Part shown: in pieces, positions 15,231-23,466 of the stretch
How positions within the stretch are numbered: position 1 is the first letter of the stretch
Layout of the letters: each line of letters begins with the position of its first letter
Assembly: GCA_964505725.1 (NCBI GenBank)
Contig: CAZDJK010000089.1
Span: 1 to 57,857, forward strand
Source: CAVRJC01 sp964505725
Lineage (GTDB): Bacteria; Actinomycetota; Acidimicrobiia; IMCC26256; DASPTH01
Direction of reading: 5' to 3'
DNA: 57,857 nucleotides
Notes under the pieces: model-generated
The model's input: only the letters and a program-made list of their open reading frames with translations
Told to the model about the DNA's origin: nothing
Database searches by the model: none
Made by a program: the position numbers and the translations under genes

Positions 15231-15830
15231 GTGAAGTACTCGACGGCCGTCGCTCGCCTGCGCTCCTGCGCCGCCGATCTGGATCGCCTCGCAGGCGTCT
15301 CCGAGGAGCCGCTGCTCCTCGAGGCCTGGGGCTTCGGTGAGCTCCTCGACCTCCCCGACCAGCTCGATGTCATCTCGCTGGCCCTCGTTGTCGGTCTCCC
15401 TGCCGACGACGTGACCTGGCATGCACGGCCACCGCGCGCCGAAGCGGTCGCGTCGTTCCTGCGCTTCGAGAAGTATCCGCTCCGCTGGTTCTGGCGTCCC
15501 GCGGTCTGGCCGGTCTGGAACCACGCCATCAACCGAGCCGTGCGCTTCTGGTCGCACACCGGCACCGACACGGCCGCGCTCGATGCCCTCGAAGGTCGAG
15601 GTCTCGATGCGCTGACCGTCGTGGCGCCCGACGCAGAGGCGTTGCGTGAGCAGCTTCTGATCGAGCACGAAACCGCCCGACAACATCCGCGCGATGTCGT
15701 GGACCGTTACGACGATCAGGAGTGGCGCTGCGAACACAGCGGTGCCGGCCTTCATCCCGACGACCACCTGTCGTGCGCTGCCAACGGGTTCCTGGACCTC
15801 GACGCGGCGCTGCGAAGACTCGACGACTGA
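15231..15830 (+). CDS. Hypothetical protein resembling DUF7711
   Basis: A 199-residue soluble acidic protein starting MKYSTAVARLRSCAADLDRL (GTG start, no strong ribosome site). Recurrent features are a Trp-rich middle (YPLRWFWRPAVWPVWNHAIN, then RAVRFWS) and a C-terminal EWRCEHSGAGLHPDDHL block. From memory this pattern, RFWS followed later by EWR-x-EH-x-G-x3-P-x2-HL, is that of the actinobacterial DUF7711 family of unknown function. No catalytic motif is evident. It lies alone between the excisionase-like gene and the repeat-rich spacer before recombinase 2, as element B cargo. Confidence 0.7.
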   Translation: MKYSTAVARLRSCAADLDRLAGVSEEPLLLEAWGFGELLDLPDQLDVISLALVVGLPADDVTWHARPPRAEAVASFLRFEKYPLRWFWRPAVWPVWNHAINRAVRFWSHTGTDTAALDALEGRGLDALTVVAPDAEALREQLLIEHETARQHPRDVVDRYDDQEWRCEHSGAGLHPDDHLSCAANGFLDLDAALRRLDD

Positions 15831-15904
15831 AGCCGGCGCAGTCGCGAGGGGCAGAAGCGCGTGTTTCCATCGACGGGCAAGAAGTCATGGACGCAACGAA
15901 CGTC

Positions 15905-16075
15905 GCCGGGAGTGATGTCCAACAAAGCGGGATCACTCCCAAACGCGATGGACGGCATGGACGTGCGCGGGAGTCATCGCGCTCCGACCGGGAGCGACCA
16001 CATGTTCGCTCCCGTCAGGAATTTCTCCGAGCGGGAGTGATCCGATCGCGATCCGGGAGTGGTCCCGGGAGTGAT
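15905..16075. repeat. Cluster of CCGGGAGTGATC-type repeats before recombinase 2
   Basis: Eight copies fall within 171 bases: about 15906-15916 direct, 15930-15940 inverted (GGGATCACTCCC), 15968-15977 direct, 15988-15997 direct, 16006-16015 inverted (TTCGCTCCCG), 16032-16042 direct, 16051-16062 direct (GATCCGGGAGTGGTC) and 16065-16075 direct. The orientation mix and irregular gaps match the cluster before recombinase 1. The spacer 15831-16197 has no other gene. Confidence 0.7.
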
Positions 16076-16197
16076 GTAGCGCATGCTCGTCGCGGATGTC
16101 AGAGACCTCACGCCGCACCGACACTCGGAGACCGCTCTCGCCGCGCGGTGCATTGCGCCCGAAGACCGTCGCGGGTGGTCAGCGTGGCATCGAACGC

Positions 16198-16323
16198 GTG
16201 CGGGTGCATCCTCCATCGGTGCCGCCGTTACTCAACCCAGGGGCCGCGGAGGTGCTCGCGGGCATCATCCAGCGCCTCCGGGGATCGGCGCGTCAAGATG
16301 GCGGTCAGCGCAAGTCAGCGTGA
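16198..16323 (+). CDS. Small conserved ORF upstream of recombinase 2
   Basis: The frame ending at 16323 encodes PLLNPGAAEVLAGII...GSARQD, matching the small ORF before recombinase 1 over about 30 residues. The start is uncertain: GTG 16198 gives 41 residues beginning close to where similarity begins, while ATG 16096 would give 75 residues with an arginine-rich, doubtful N terminus. It ends nine bases before the recombinase start, so the two are likely one transcript. Function unknown. Confidence 0.55.
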   Translation: MRVHPPSVPPLLNPGAAEVLAGIIQRLRGSARQDGGQRKSA

Positions 16324-16332
16324 GGGGAGCCG

Positions 16333-18027
16333 ATGATGTTTCAGGCCGCCTTGTACGCGCGGGTCAGCACCGAGGATCGGCAGTCACCCGCGGATAGCAT
16401 CGCCTGGCAGCGCAGCATCGCCGCGGCGTTGATCGCGCCGCACGGTGGGCGGATCGTCGCCGAGTACCTCGACGTCGGGGTGTCACGGTCCTTGCCGTGG
16501 TCCCGGCGCCCGCACGCCGCTCGGCTGCTCGCCGACTGTGCCCGCAAGGATCGGGAGTTCGACGCAGTCGTGATCGGCGAACCCCAACGAGCCTTCGCCG
16601 GTACGCAGTACGGGCTCACAGTCCCCATCCTCTGGCATCACGGCGTCGAGCTGTGGGTGCCCGAAGTCGGTGGCCGTGTCGATCCTGACAGCGAAGCGCA
16701 CGACCTCGTCATGTCGCTCTTCGGTGGGCTCAGCAAGGCAGAGCGCGCGCGTATCCAACGCCGCGTCCGCAACGCGATGCAGACCATGGCCCGCGCTGGC
16801 GGCCGCTATCTCGGTGGCCGTCCGCCGTACGGCTATCGCCTTGTGGCAGTCGGTGCCCATCCCAACGCCGAGAAGGCCCGCGTCGGCGCGACCCTGAATC
16901 GCCTGGAGCCCGATCCCGAGACGGCACCGCTTGTGCGACGGGTCTTCGCCGAACGCCTCGCCGGCGCCGGCTACTCCGCCATCGCCCGCGGACTCAACAC
17001 CGACGGCGTCCCCTCACCGTCCCAGCACGACCCTGAACGCAACTCGCATCGAGACGGGCCGGGATGGGCCGACTCCGCCGTGCGCGCCATCCTGCGCAAC
17101 GCCCGCTACACGGGCCACGAAGTCTTCGGACGGCAACGCCGCGACTACGAGCTGATCGATCTCACCGCTCCGGCCGACGGACATGTACGCCGGATGCGCT
17201 GGAACGACCCGTCGACGTGGATCTGGTCTCCCGAACCCACCCATGAAGCGTTGGTGACCCTGGAGGACTGGACGCGTGCGCAATCGGTGAATGCACCGAT
17301 GAAGCAGCGCGCCCCGAGGACGACATCCCGGCCCTACCCGCTCGGTGGCCTCGTGTTCTGCGCATCATGCGGCCGGCGCATGCACGGCCAGACCCGGGGA
17401 GGATCACGGCGCTACTACCGCTGCGCCGCCCGCGCCCGCTACCCAGGCATCGCCGACGCCCACACCCGAGACGTCCTCCTTCCCGAACAGCCGGTGCTCA
17501 GGGCTCTCGACGAATGGCTCGAGGGGCTCTTCGCTCCCGCCCGCGCGGCAATGACCGCACGAGAGATCGTGGCCGCGTCGACGCAAGGTCTCGATCGCAA
17601 CAGTCAGATCGAAGCCGCCCGGCGCCGCGTCGCGTCCGCACGTCGAGAACTCGAACAGTGCCGAGCCGCGCTGCGGGAAGCTGGCTCGGAACCGGCGCGA
17701 CGCGAGATCCTGGCCTGGCTCGACGAGGCCGCAGCGGAGAAGGAACGTGGCGACGTTGCCCTCGAGACAGCCATGCAGCTCGCGCAGCCCGTTCTCTCGG
17801 TCGACGAGGTGCTCTCCGTCGTGGAGCGTCACGGGGGACTGACAGGCGTGCTGCGGGAAGCCACCGACGCTGAACGCGCCACGCTGTACAGCTCGCTGGG
17901 CGTCAGCGCGGTCTACGACGCAGAAAGTAACGAGGTCCGACTCGGCGTGGACCCCGTTGCGCTAACGGTGTGTCGGAGGGGGGACTTGAACCCCCACGCC
18001 CTTGCGGGCACTAGCCCCTCAAGCTAG
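16333..18027 (+). CDS. Large serine recombinase / integrase (element B)
   Basis: A 564-residue paralogue of the recombinase at 1941-3752. Catalytic Ser12 is in LYARVSTEDRQS. The resolvase domain runs to about 150 and is followed by the Recombinase domain (ARAGGRYLGGRPPYGYRLV), a zinc-ribbon segment (FCASCGRRM...YYRC near 337-362) and a coiled-coil C-terminal region. The start is ATG 16333 or ATG 16336 with GAGGGGAG upstream; the second has the better spacing. The last codons read through the 3' half of the tRNA-Leu gene (17971-18027) on the opposite strand, giving a tail CRRGDLNPHALAG that depends on the host tRNA. It probably integrates element B at this tRNA. Confidence 0.92.
   Translation: MMFQAALYARVSTEDRQSPADSIAWQRSIAAALIAPHGGRIVAEYLDVGVSRSLPWSRRPHAARLLADCARKDREFDAVVIGEPQRAFAGTQYGLTVPILWHHGVELWVPEVGGRVDPDSEAHDLVMSLFGGLSKAERARIQRRVRNAMQTMARAGGRYLGGRPPYGYRLVAVGAHPNAEKARVGATLNRLEPDPETAPLVRRVFAERLAGAGYSAIARGLNTDGVPSPSQHDPERNSHRDGPGWADSAVRAILRNARYTGHEVFGRQRRDYELIDLTAPADGHVRRMRWNDPSTWIWSPEPTHEALVTLEDWTRAQSVNAPMKQRAPRTTSRPYPLGGLVFCASCGRRMHGQTRGGSRRYYRCAARARYPGIADAHTRDVLLPEQPVLRALDEWLEGLFAPARAAMTAREIVAASTQGLDRNSQIEAARRRVASARRELEQCRAALREAGSEPARREILAWLDEAAAEKERGDVALETAMQLAQPVLSVDEVLSVVERHGGLTGVLREATDAERATLYSSLGVSAVYDAESNEVRLGVDPVALTVCRRGDLNPHALAGTSPSS
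17970..17988. repeat. att copy within the tRNA-Leu 3' end
   Basis: Identical 19 bases to 3600-3618. Here they form the 3' acceptor and T-stem strand of an intact tRNA-Leu, so the integrated element rebuilt the tRNA. The crossover site lies somewhere within these bases. Confidence 0.8.
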
Positions 18028-18054
18028 CGCGTCTGCCGATTCCGCCACTCCGAC
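17971..18054 (-). tRNA. tRNA-Leu (anticodon GAG)
   Basis: Read on the minus strand: acceptor GTCGGAG pairs with CTCCGAC, discriminator A at 17971, anticodon stem CTAGC/GCTAG with loop TTGAGGG (anticodon GAG). It has a long class II variable arm (TGCCCGCAAGGGCG) and a T stem GGGGG/CCCCC around TTCAAGT. Length is 84 bases with no encoded CCA. It is the attachment target of the integrative element and overlaps the 3' end of recombinase 2. Confidence 0.97.
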
Positions 18055-18134
18055 GAAGGCAGGCGATTGTAGCGAAGCGCCCCTCGACGACAGCCCTTTG
18101 AGCATGTGCCGAACGTCGCGAACAGCTCTTGTAA

Positions 18135-18150
18135 TCGAACGTGTGTTCGT
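18135..18150. promoter_or_regulatory. LexA/SOS-type box (TCGAACGTGTGTTCGT)
   Basis: It lies 61-76 bases upstream of the HNH gene's GTG start. The core CGAAC-N4-GTTCG is a perfect palindrome and fits the actinobacterial LexA box. Mycobacterial 13E12-type DUF222/HNH genes are known to carry such boxes, so SOS induction is likely. Confidence 0.78.
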
Positions 18151-18210
18151 GTAGAGTTCGGGTCGTTCCTCGCTTCCCCCAGTCGTGTCGCACGTCATTG
18201 GAGGCGCGAG

Positions 18211-19356
18211 GTGTCCGGTTCGGTCGAGCGTTTGCGTGACGCAGTCACCGTGCTCGAACGCGTGGTCGCGGAGCTCGAGCCTGGCGCGCTCGACGCCGCC
18301 ACCGCCGAGACGCTGGTCGACACGTTCACCCGCGGCGAACGAATCTGCGGCGCAGGGAGGGCACTCGCCGCCAGACGCGCCGAAGATGCCGGTGTCTGGC
18401 GTCGCGACGGTCACCGCAGTGGTGCGCACTGGCTCGCCGCCACCACCGGCGTCACCGTCGGGAACGCCGTCGCGTCGTTGGAGACGGCGCGCGCGCTCGA
18501 CCAGCTCCCCGCGACGTCGGCTGCGTATCGATCGGGCGCGCTCTCTGCGACTCAGGCCCACGAGATCTCGTCGGTGGCTCGCGACGATCCGGGGTGCGAG
18601 GAGCACCTCCTCGCGATCGCCGAGCGCTCGTCGCTGAAGGATCTCCGCGACCACTGCCGGACTGCGCGCACCGCGGTCGACGATGCCGCCGTCGCCCGGC
18701 ACCTCCACGCGAGCCGCTACGTGCACCGGTGGACCGATCGTGACGGTGCGTACCGCATCGACGCCCGTCTCTCGCCCGACGCCGGGGCCAAGGTCGACGC
18801 CGCACTGCGCGGCCACACAGATCGGATCTTCACCGCGGCGCGACGGAGCAACCAGCGCGAACCCTGGGCCGCGTATGCCGCCGACGCCCTGGTCGCGGCC
18901 GTCACCGGCGGGCCGTGTAAACCCATCGACGTCAGGCTCACCGTCTCCCACCCCGCGCTCGTCCGCGGGTACGTGGAACCCGGCGAGAGGTGCGAGATCG
19001 CGGGCATCGGTCCCGTGCCGGTCACGACCGCGAGTCACCTCCTCGACGACTCGAGCGTCTCCGTGCTCGCACTCGAGGGCGACGACGTCTCACGCGTCAG
19101 CTCGCCGAAGCGCACGATCCCCGCCACACTTCGCCGAGCCCTCGAGGCCCGGTACCCGAAGTGCGCCGTCGACGGTTGCGACGCCTCCGAGTTCCTCCAG
19201 ATCGACCACGTCGTCCCCATCGAGCACGGTGGGCCGACCACGCTCGACAACACCTGGCGCCTGTGCACACATCATCACGACCTCAAGACTTACCGGGGTT
19301 GGCGAGTCGTGGCCGAGGGTGGTGCGCGCACGCTCGTAGCGCCGGCGCCGCCATGA
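18211..19356 (+). CDS. DUF222 / HNH endonuclease domain protein (13E12-like)
   Basis: A 381-residue protein starting at GTG 18211 (MSGSVERLRDAVTVLERVVA), supported by GGAGGCGCGAG directly upstream; the frame is open further 5' but that part covers the SOS box. An N-terminal DUF222 helical domain spans about 1-270. A C-terminal HNH nuclease domain carries CAVDGCDASEFLQIDHVVPI, then GGPTTLDNTWRLCTHHHDLK, with the paired Cys, the DH and the final H ligands present. Actinobacterial genomes carry many such proteins; a role in DNA damage or mobile introns is proposed for the family but unproven. It sits just outside the tRNA-linked element. Confidence 0.9.
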   Translation: MSGSVERLRDAVTVLERVVAELEPGALDAATAETLVDTFTRGERICGAGRALAARRAEDAGVWRRDGHRSGAHWLAATTGVTVGNAVASLETARALDQLPATSAAYRSGALSATQAHEISSVARDDPGCEEHLLAIAERSSLKDLRDHCRTARTAVDDAAVARHLHASRYVHRWTDRDGAYRIDARLSPDAGAKVDAALRGHTDRIFTAARRSNQREPWAAYAADALVAAVTGGPCKPIDVRLTVSHPALVRGYVEPGERCEIAGIGPVPVTTASHLLDDSSVSVLALEGDDVSRVSSPKRTIPATLRRALEARYPKCAVDGCDASEFLQIDHVVPIEHGGPTTLDNTWRLCTHHHDLKTYRGWRVVAEGGARTLVAPAPP

Positions 19357-19388
19357 TTCAGGGCGGCGGCGGCGTCGCGCGCGTCCGA

Positions 19389-20350
<962 letters not shown>

Positions 20351-20354
<4 letters not shown>

Positions 20355-21331
20355 GCGAGCTCCTCCGACCGCACGCACGCGCACTCGTGGCCGGGGCCGA
20401 CGGCTCGCAGCGCGGGCACGTCGGTGACGCACCGCTCGATCGCCAGCGCGCACCGCGGGTGGAATGCGCAGCCCTCGGGGAGCGCGGCGGGGTCGGGCGG
20501 CGAGCCCGGGATCGGCGTCAGCGCCCCTCGGGTCACCGGCCCCTGCGGGATCGACGCCAGAAGCCCTTGGGTGTACGGGTGCCGGGGGCGGGTCAGCACG
20601 TCGTCGGCGTCACCGGTCTCGACGACCCGCCCTGCGTACATCACGACGACCCGGTCAGCGAGGCCGGCGACCACCCCGAGGTCGTGGCTCACGAGCACGA
20701 GCGCGAGCCCGTGCCGGCTGCGGAGGTCACCGAGCAGCTCGAGGATCTGCGCCTGGGTGGTCACGTCGAGTGCCGTCGTCGGCTCGTCGGCGATGAGGAC
20801 GCGGGGACGGTTGGCGAGCGCCATTGCGAGCATCACCCGCTGGCGGAGGCCACCCGAGAGCTGGTGCGGGTACTCGCGCGCGCGGCGTGCGGGGTCGGGC
20901 AGGCCGACGGCAGTGAGGAGATCGAGCGAGTACGACCTCGCGGCGCGTCCGGCCAGGCGCGACCGGTGCACCACGATCGCCTCCCGCACCTGGTCGCCGA
21001 CCCGGAGCGACGGGTTCAGCGACGTCATCGGATCCTGGAACACCATCGCGAGTTGGCGACCGCGCAGCTCGCGGTACTCGCGCTCGGTGAGCCCGACGAG
21101 CGAACGGCCGTCCAGGCGCACGTCGCCGCCGGTGACCCGCCCCGGAGGGTCGATCAGCCCCATCGTCGCGAGCGCGGTCACCGTCTTGCCCGACCCCGAC
21201 TCCCCCACCACCGCCACCGTCTCGCCCTCGCCCACGGAGAACGACACGCCGTCGACCGCGCGGGTCGGTCGGCCGCGGCCGTCCGACGCGAACTCGACCT
21301 GCAGGTCGTCGATCTCGAGCAGGTCGGTCAT
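20351..21331 (-). CDS. oppD: Oligopeptide ABC transporter ATP-binding protein OppD/DppD-like
   Basis: A 326-residue ABC ATPase starting MTDLLEIDDLQVEFASDGRG. Walker A GESGSGKTVTALATMGL, Q-loop VFQDPMTSLNPSLRVG, signature LSGGLRQRVMLAMAL and Walker B VLIADEPTTALDV are all present. A C-terminal oligopeptide/dipeptide extension (CAFHPRCALAIERC) follows. It forms a heterodimer with the OppF-like protein. Four-base overlaps with oppC before and oppF after indicate tight translational coupling. Confidence 0.93.
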
Positions 21332-22302
21332 GGCGCCGGGCGCGGGTCGAGCGCGTCGCGCAGGCCGTCGCCCACGAAGTTCACCGCCAGCACGGTCAGG
21401 AAGATCGCGAGGCCGGGGAACACGGTCAGCCACCAGTAGTCCTGGGTGTTGGCGATCGCGTCGGAGAGGAGGTTGCCCCAGCTCGGCGTCGGGGGCTGGA
21501 TGCCGAACCCGAGGAACGACAGCGTGCTCTCGATCAGGATCGCCTCGGCGACGACGAGGGTGGCGTTCACGATGATCGGGCCCATGCAGTTGGGCACCAC
21601 GTGGCGCACGATGATGCGCGTGTTCGAGGCGCCGATCGCGCGCGCCGCGTCGACGAACTCCTGCTCGCGGAGCGAGAGCGTGGCGCCCCGCACGACGCGC
21701 GCGATCGAGCCCCACAGGAGCAGGGAGAGGAGCAGGGTGATCCCGAGGAGGCCGCCCAGGTCGAGGCGGCCGAGGGGGCCGAGGTCGACGGTACCGATCG
21801 ACACCGCGACCGCGAGGAACGGGATCGCAGGCAGCGCGATCCAGAGGTCGGTGAAGCGCATGAGGAGACTGTCGGCCCATCCGCCGTAGAACCCGGCGAG
21901 CGCACCGATCGCGACACCGATGAGCGTGGTGAGGATCGCGATGCCGAGCGCGACCTTCAACGAGTTCTGCCCGCCGTGGAGCACACGCGAGAGCGAGTCG
22001 CGGCCGATCAGGTCGATGCCGAACCAGTGTGACCACGTCGGCCCGGCGGGTGGCTCGTCGTGCACCGCGGTCGGGCTCGGTGCGAAGCGGACGAGCACGA
22101 AGCAGGCGAAGAACATGAGCGCGAGGAACGAGGCGCCGACCATCGCCACCTTGTGGTGGGTGAACCGGCGCACCGCCGCGCGCCCTCGGCCACCCCGGCT
22201 CCAGGCCGGGCCGCCCGGGATCGCCGCCGCGGTGTCTCCCGCTGCAGCCACCTCGCTCGACACGATCGCCCGCGCCGACTCGTCCCCCACCCGCATGCTC
22301 AT
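21328..22302 (-). CDS. oppC: Peptide ABC transporter permease OppC/DppC-like
   Basis: A 324-residue permease. The N-terminal OppC-type region has one membrane helix (VAMVGASFLALMFFACFVLV) and the conserved WFGIDLIGRDSLSRVLHGG. A five-helix BPD_transp_1 domain follows, with the EAA loop EFVDAARAIGASNTRIIVRH contacting the ATPases. It overlaps both neighbours by four bases. With the OppB-like permease it forms the membrane channel. Confidence 0.93.
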   Translation of the reverse strand: MSMRVGDESARAIVSSEVAAAGDTAAAIPGGPAWSRGGRGRAAVRRFTHHKVAMVGASFLALMFFACFVLVRFAPSPTAVHDEPPAGPTWSHWFGIDLIGRDSLSRVLHGGQNSLKVALGIAILTTLIGVAIGALAGFYGGWADSLLMRFTDLWIALPAIPFLAVAVSIGTVDLGPLGRLDLGGLLGITLLLSLLLWGSIARVVRGATLSLREQEFVDAARAIGASNTRIIVRHVVPNCMGPIIVNATLVVAEAILIESTLSFLGFGIQPPTPSWGNLLSDAIANTQDYWWLTVFPGLAIFLTVLAVNFVGDGLRDALDPRPAP

Positions 22303-23462
22303 CGGACGCCGCCCTCCGAGCTCGGCGAGACGGTGGCTGAGGCGGGATCGACGGGATGAGCGGGATGAGCGGGATGAGCGGGATGAACCGGATCGCCATC
22401 CGTCCCCGGCGCGACCGGGTCGTCGACGCCCCGACCGGTTCGAGGCGCGGACGGGGCGTGATCAGAGAGGACCGTTTGCCGCACCGCGCGACGACCGCCG
22501 ACGCGGATGCGGGGGTCGAGGAACGAGTACGCGACGTCGGCGACCAGGTTGGCGAGGACGACGAACAGCGCCGCGACCGCCATCCACGCGAGCAGGACCG
22601 GGTAGTCCGAGCGCTGCAGCGCCCGGTAGAAGAGGAGGCCCATCCCCGGCCACGAGAACACCACCTCGATCACCACCACGCCCCCGAGCAGCACGCCGGC
22701 GTCGACCGCGACCACGGTGACGAACGGGATCAGCGCGTTGCGCAGCGCGTGCCGGCGGATGATCTGCGCTCTGGGCACCCCCTTCGCGCGTGCGGTGCGG
22801 ATGTAGTCGCTGCTGAGGACGCTCACCATGCTGTCGCGCTGGAACCGACTCCACGCGGCGACGCTGGTGAGCATGAGCACGAGGATCGGGAGCACCATGT
22901 GCTGGACGAGGTTGACGATGCTGCCTTCGTGGCCCACCGAGTACTTCCCCTGCGTGTAGAAGAGGTGCATGCCGAGCTGCTCCTGCAGCACCACCACGAG
23001 CAGGAGCTGCAACAGCAGCGCGAAGAAGAAGTCGGGCATCGAGAAGCCGAAGTACGAGAGGCCGGTGGCGACGTGGTCGAACGTCGAGTACCGGCGCACC
23101 GCGCTCACCACGCCGATGAGCATCCCGAGCAGCGCCGACAGCAGCACCGCGGGCACGACGAGCAGGAGCGTGTTCCACACCGCGTCGCCGACCATGCTGG
23201 TGACCGGCTGGCCGGTGGCGAACGAACGGCCCCAGTCGCCGCGCACGAAGTCCTTCAGCCAGCCGACGTACTGGGCCGGCTTCGCCTCGTCGAGGTGATA
23301 CTCGTGCTCGAGGTTGCGGACGGTCTGCTGCGACACGCCCACCTGGTGGCGGTAGTCGCGCAGCGGGTCGCCCTTGGCCGTGACCAGCAGGAACACGACG
23401 AGTGTCGCGAGCAGGACGACCGGGACCGCGACGAGGAGCCGACGCGCGATGTACGCGATCAC
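22299..23462 (-). CDS. oppB: Peptide ABC transporter permease OppB/DppB-like
   Basis: A 387-residue permease, about 60 residues longer than usual. An N-terminal helix MIAYIARRLLVAVPVVLLAT and a periplasmic region are followed by the BPD_transp_1 domain with EAA loop DYIRTARAKGVPRAQIIRRH. The core ends near residue 325. The added Pro/Asp/His-rich tail contains HPAHPAHPAHP, produced by a 9-base tandem repeat at 22352-22387. The tail is probably cytoplasmic and of no clear role. It lies four bases after the substrate-binding gene and overlaps oppC by four bases. Confidence 0.92.
   Translation of the reverse strand: MIAYIARRLLVAVPVVLLATLVVFLLVTAKGDPLRDYRHQVGVSQQTVRNLEHEYHLDEAKPAQYVGWLKDFVRGDWGRSFATGQPVTSMVGDAVWNTLLLVVPAVLLSALLGMLIGVVSAVRRYSTFDHVATGLSYFGFSMPDFFFALLLQLLLVVVLQEQLGMHLFYTQGKYSVGHEGSIVNLVQHMVLPILVLMLTSVAAWSRFQRDSMVSVLSSDYIRTARAKGVPRAQIIRRHALRNALIPFVTVVAVDAGVLLGGVVVIEVVFSWPGMGLLFYRALQRSDYPVLLAWMAVAALFVVLANLVADVAYSFLDPRIRVGGRRAVRQTVLSDHAPSAPRTGRGVDDPVAPGTDGDPVHPAHPAHPAHPVDPASATVSPSSEGGVR
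22352..22387. repeat. 9-base tandem repeat, four units, in the oppB 3' end
   Basis: Unit CGGGATGAG (plus strand), three exact copies and one with a final A. It encodes the His-Pro-Ala repeats of the OppB tail and keeps the reading frame. Confidence 0.9.
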
Positions 23463-23466
23463 CGGA

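Larger units (their letters stand above)
3600..17988. mobile_element. Integrative element B at tRNA-Leu(GAG)
   Basis: About 14.4 kb bounded by the 19-base direct repeat (3600-3618 and 17970-17988). It has its own serine recombinase next to the tRNA junction, an excisionase-like gene, an AbiE toxin-antitoxin pair, insertion-sequence debris and a stress-gene cargo. The repeat, recombinase position and cargo are seen; integration as one unit is inferred. The two recombinases and both small ORFs being paralogous argues that a second element entered the same tRNA site beside an older relative. Confidence 0.65.

Noticed and set aside
14706..15767. Minus-strand ORF of 353 codons over the excisionase-like gene and the DUF7711-like gene
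   Set aside because: It lies opposite or out of frame to two better-supported genes and shows no motif.
1388..16075. CRISPR array as explanation of the CCGGGAGTGATC repeats
   Set aside because: Repeat units are only 10-12 bases, in both orientations with irregular spacing, and no cas gene is present.
20355..22399. A single 682-residue ATP-binding protein instead of oppD
   Set aside because: The N-terminal half of that frame is a shadow of oppC; ABC-protein similarity starts at ATG 21331 with the four-base overlap typical of the operon.
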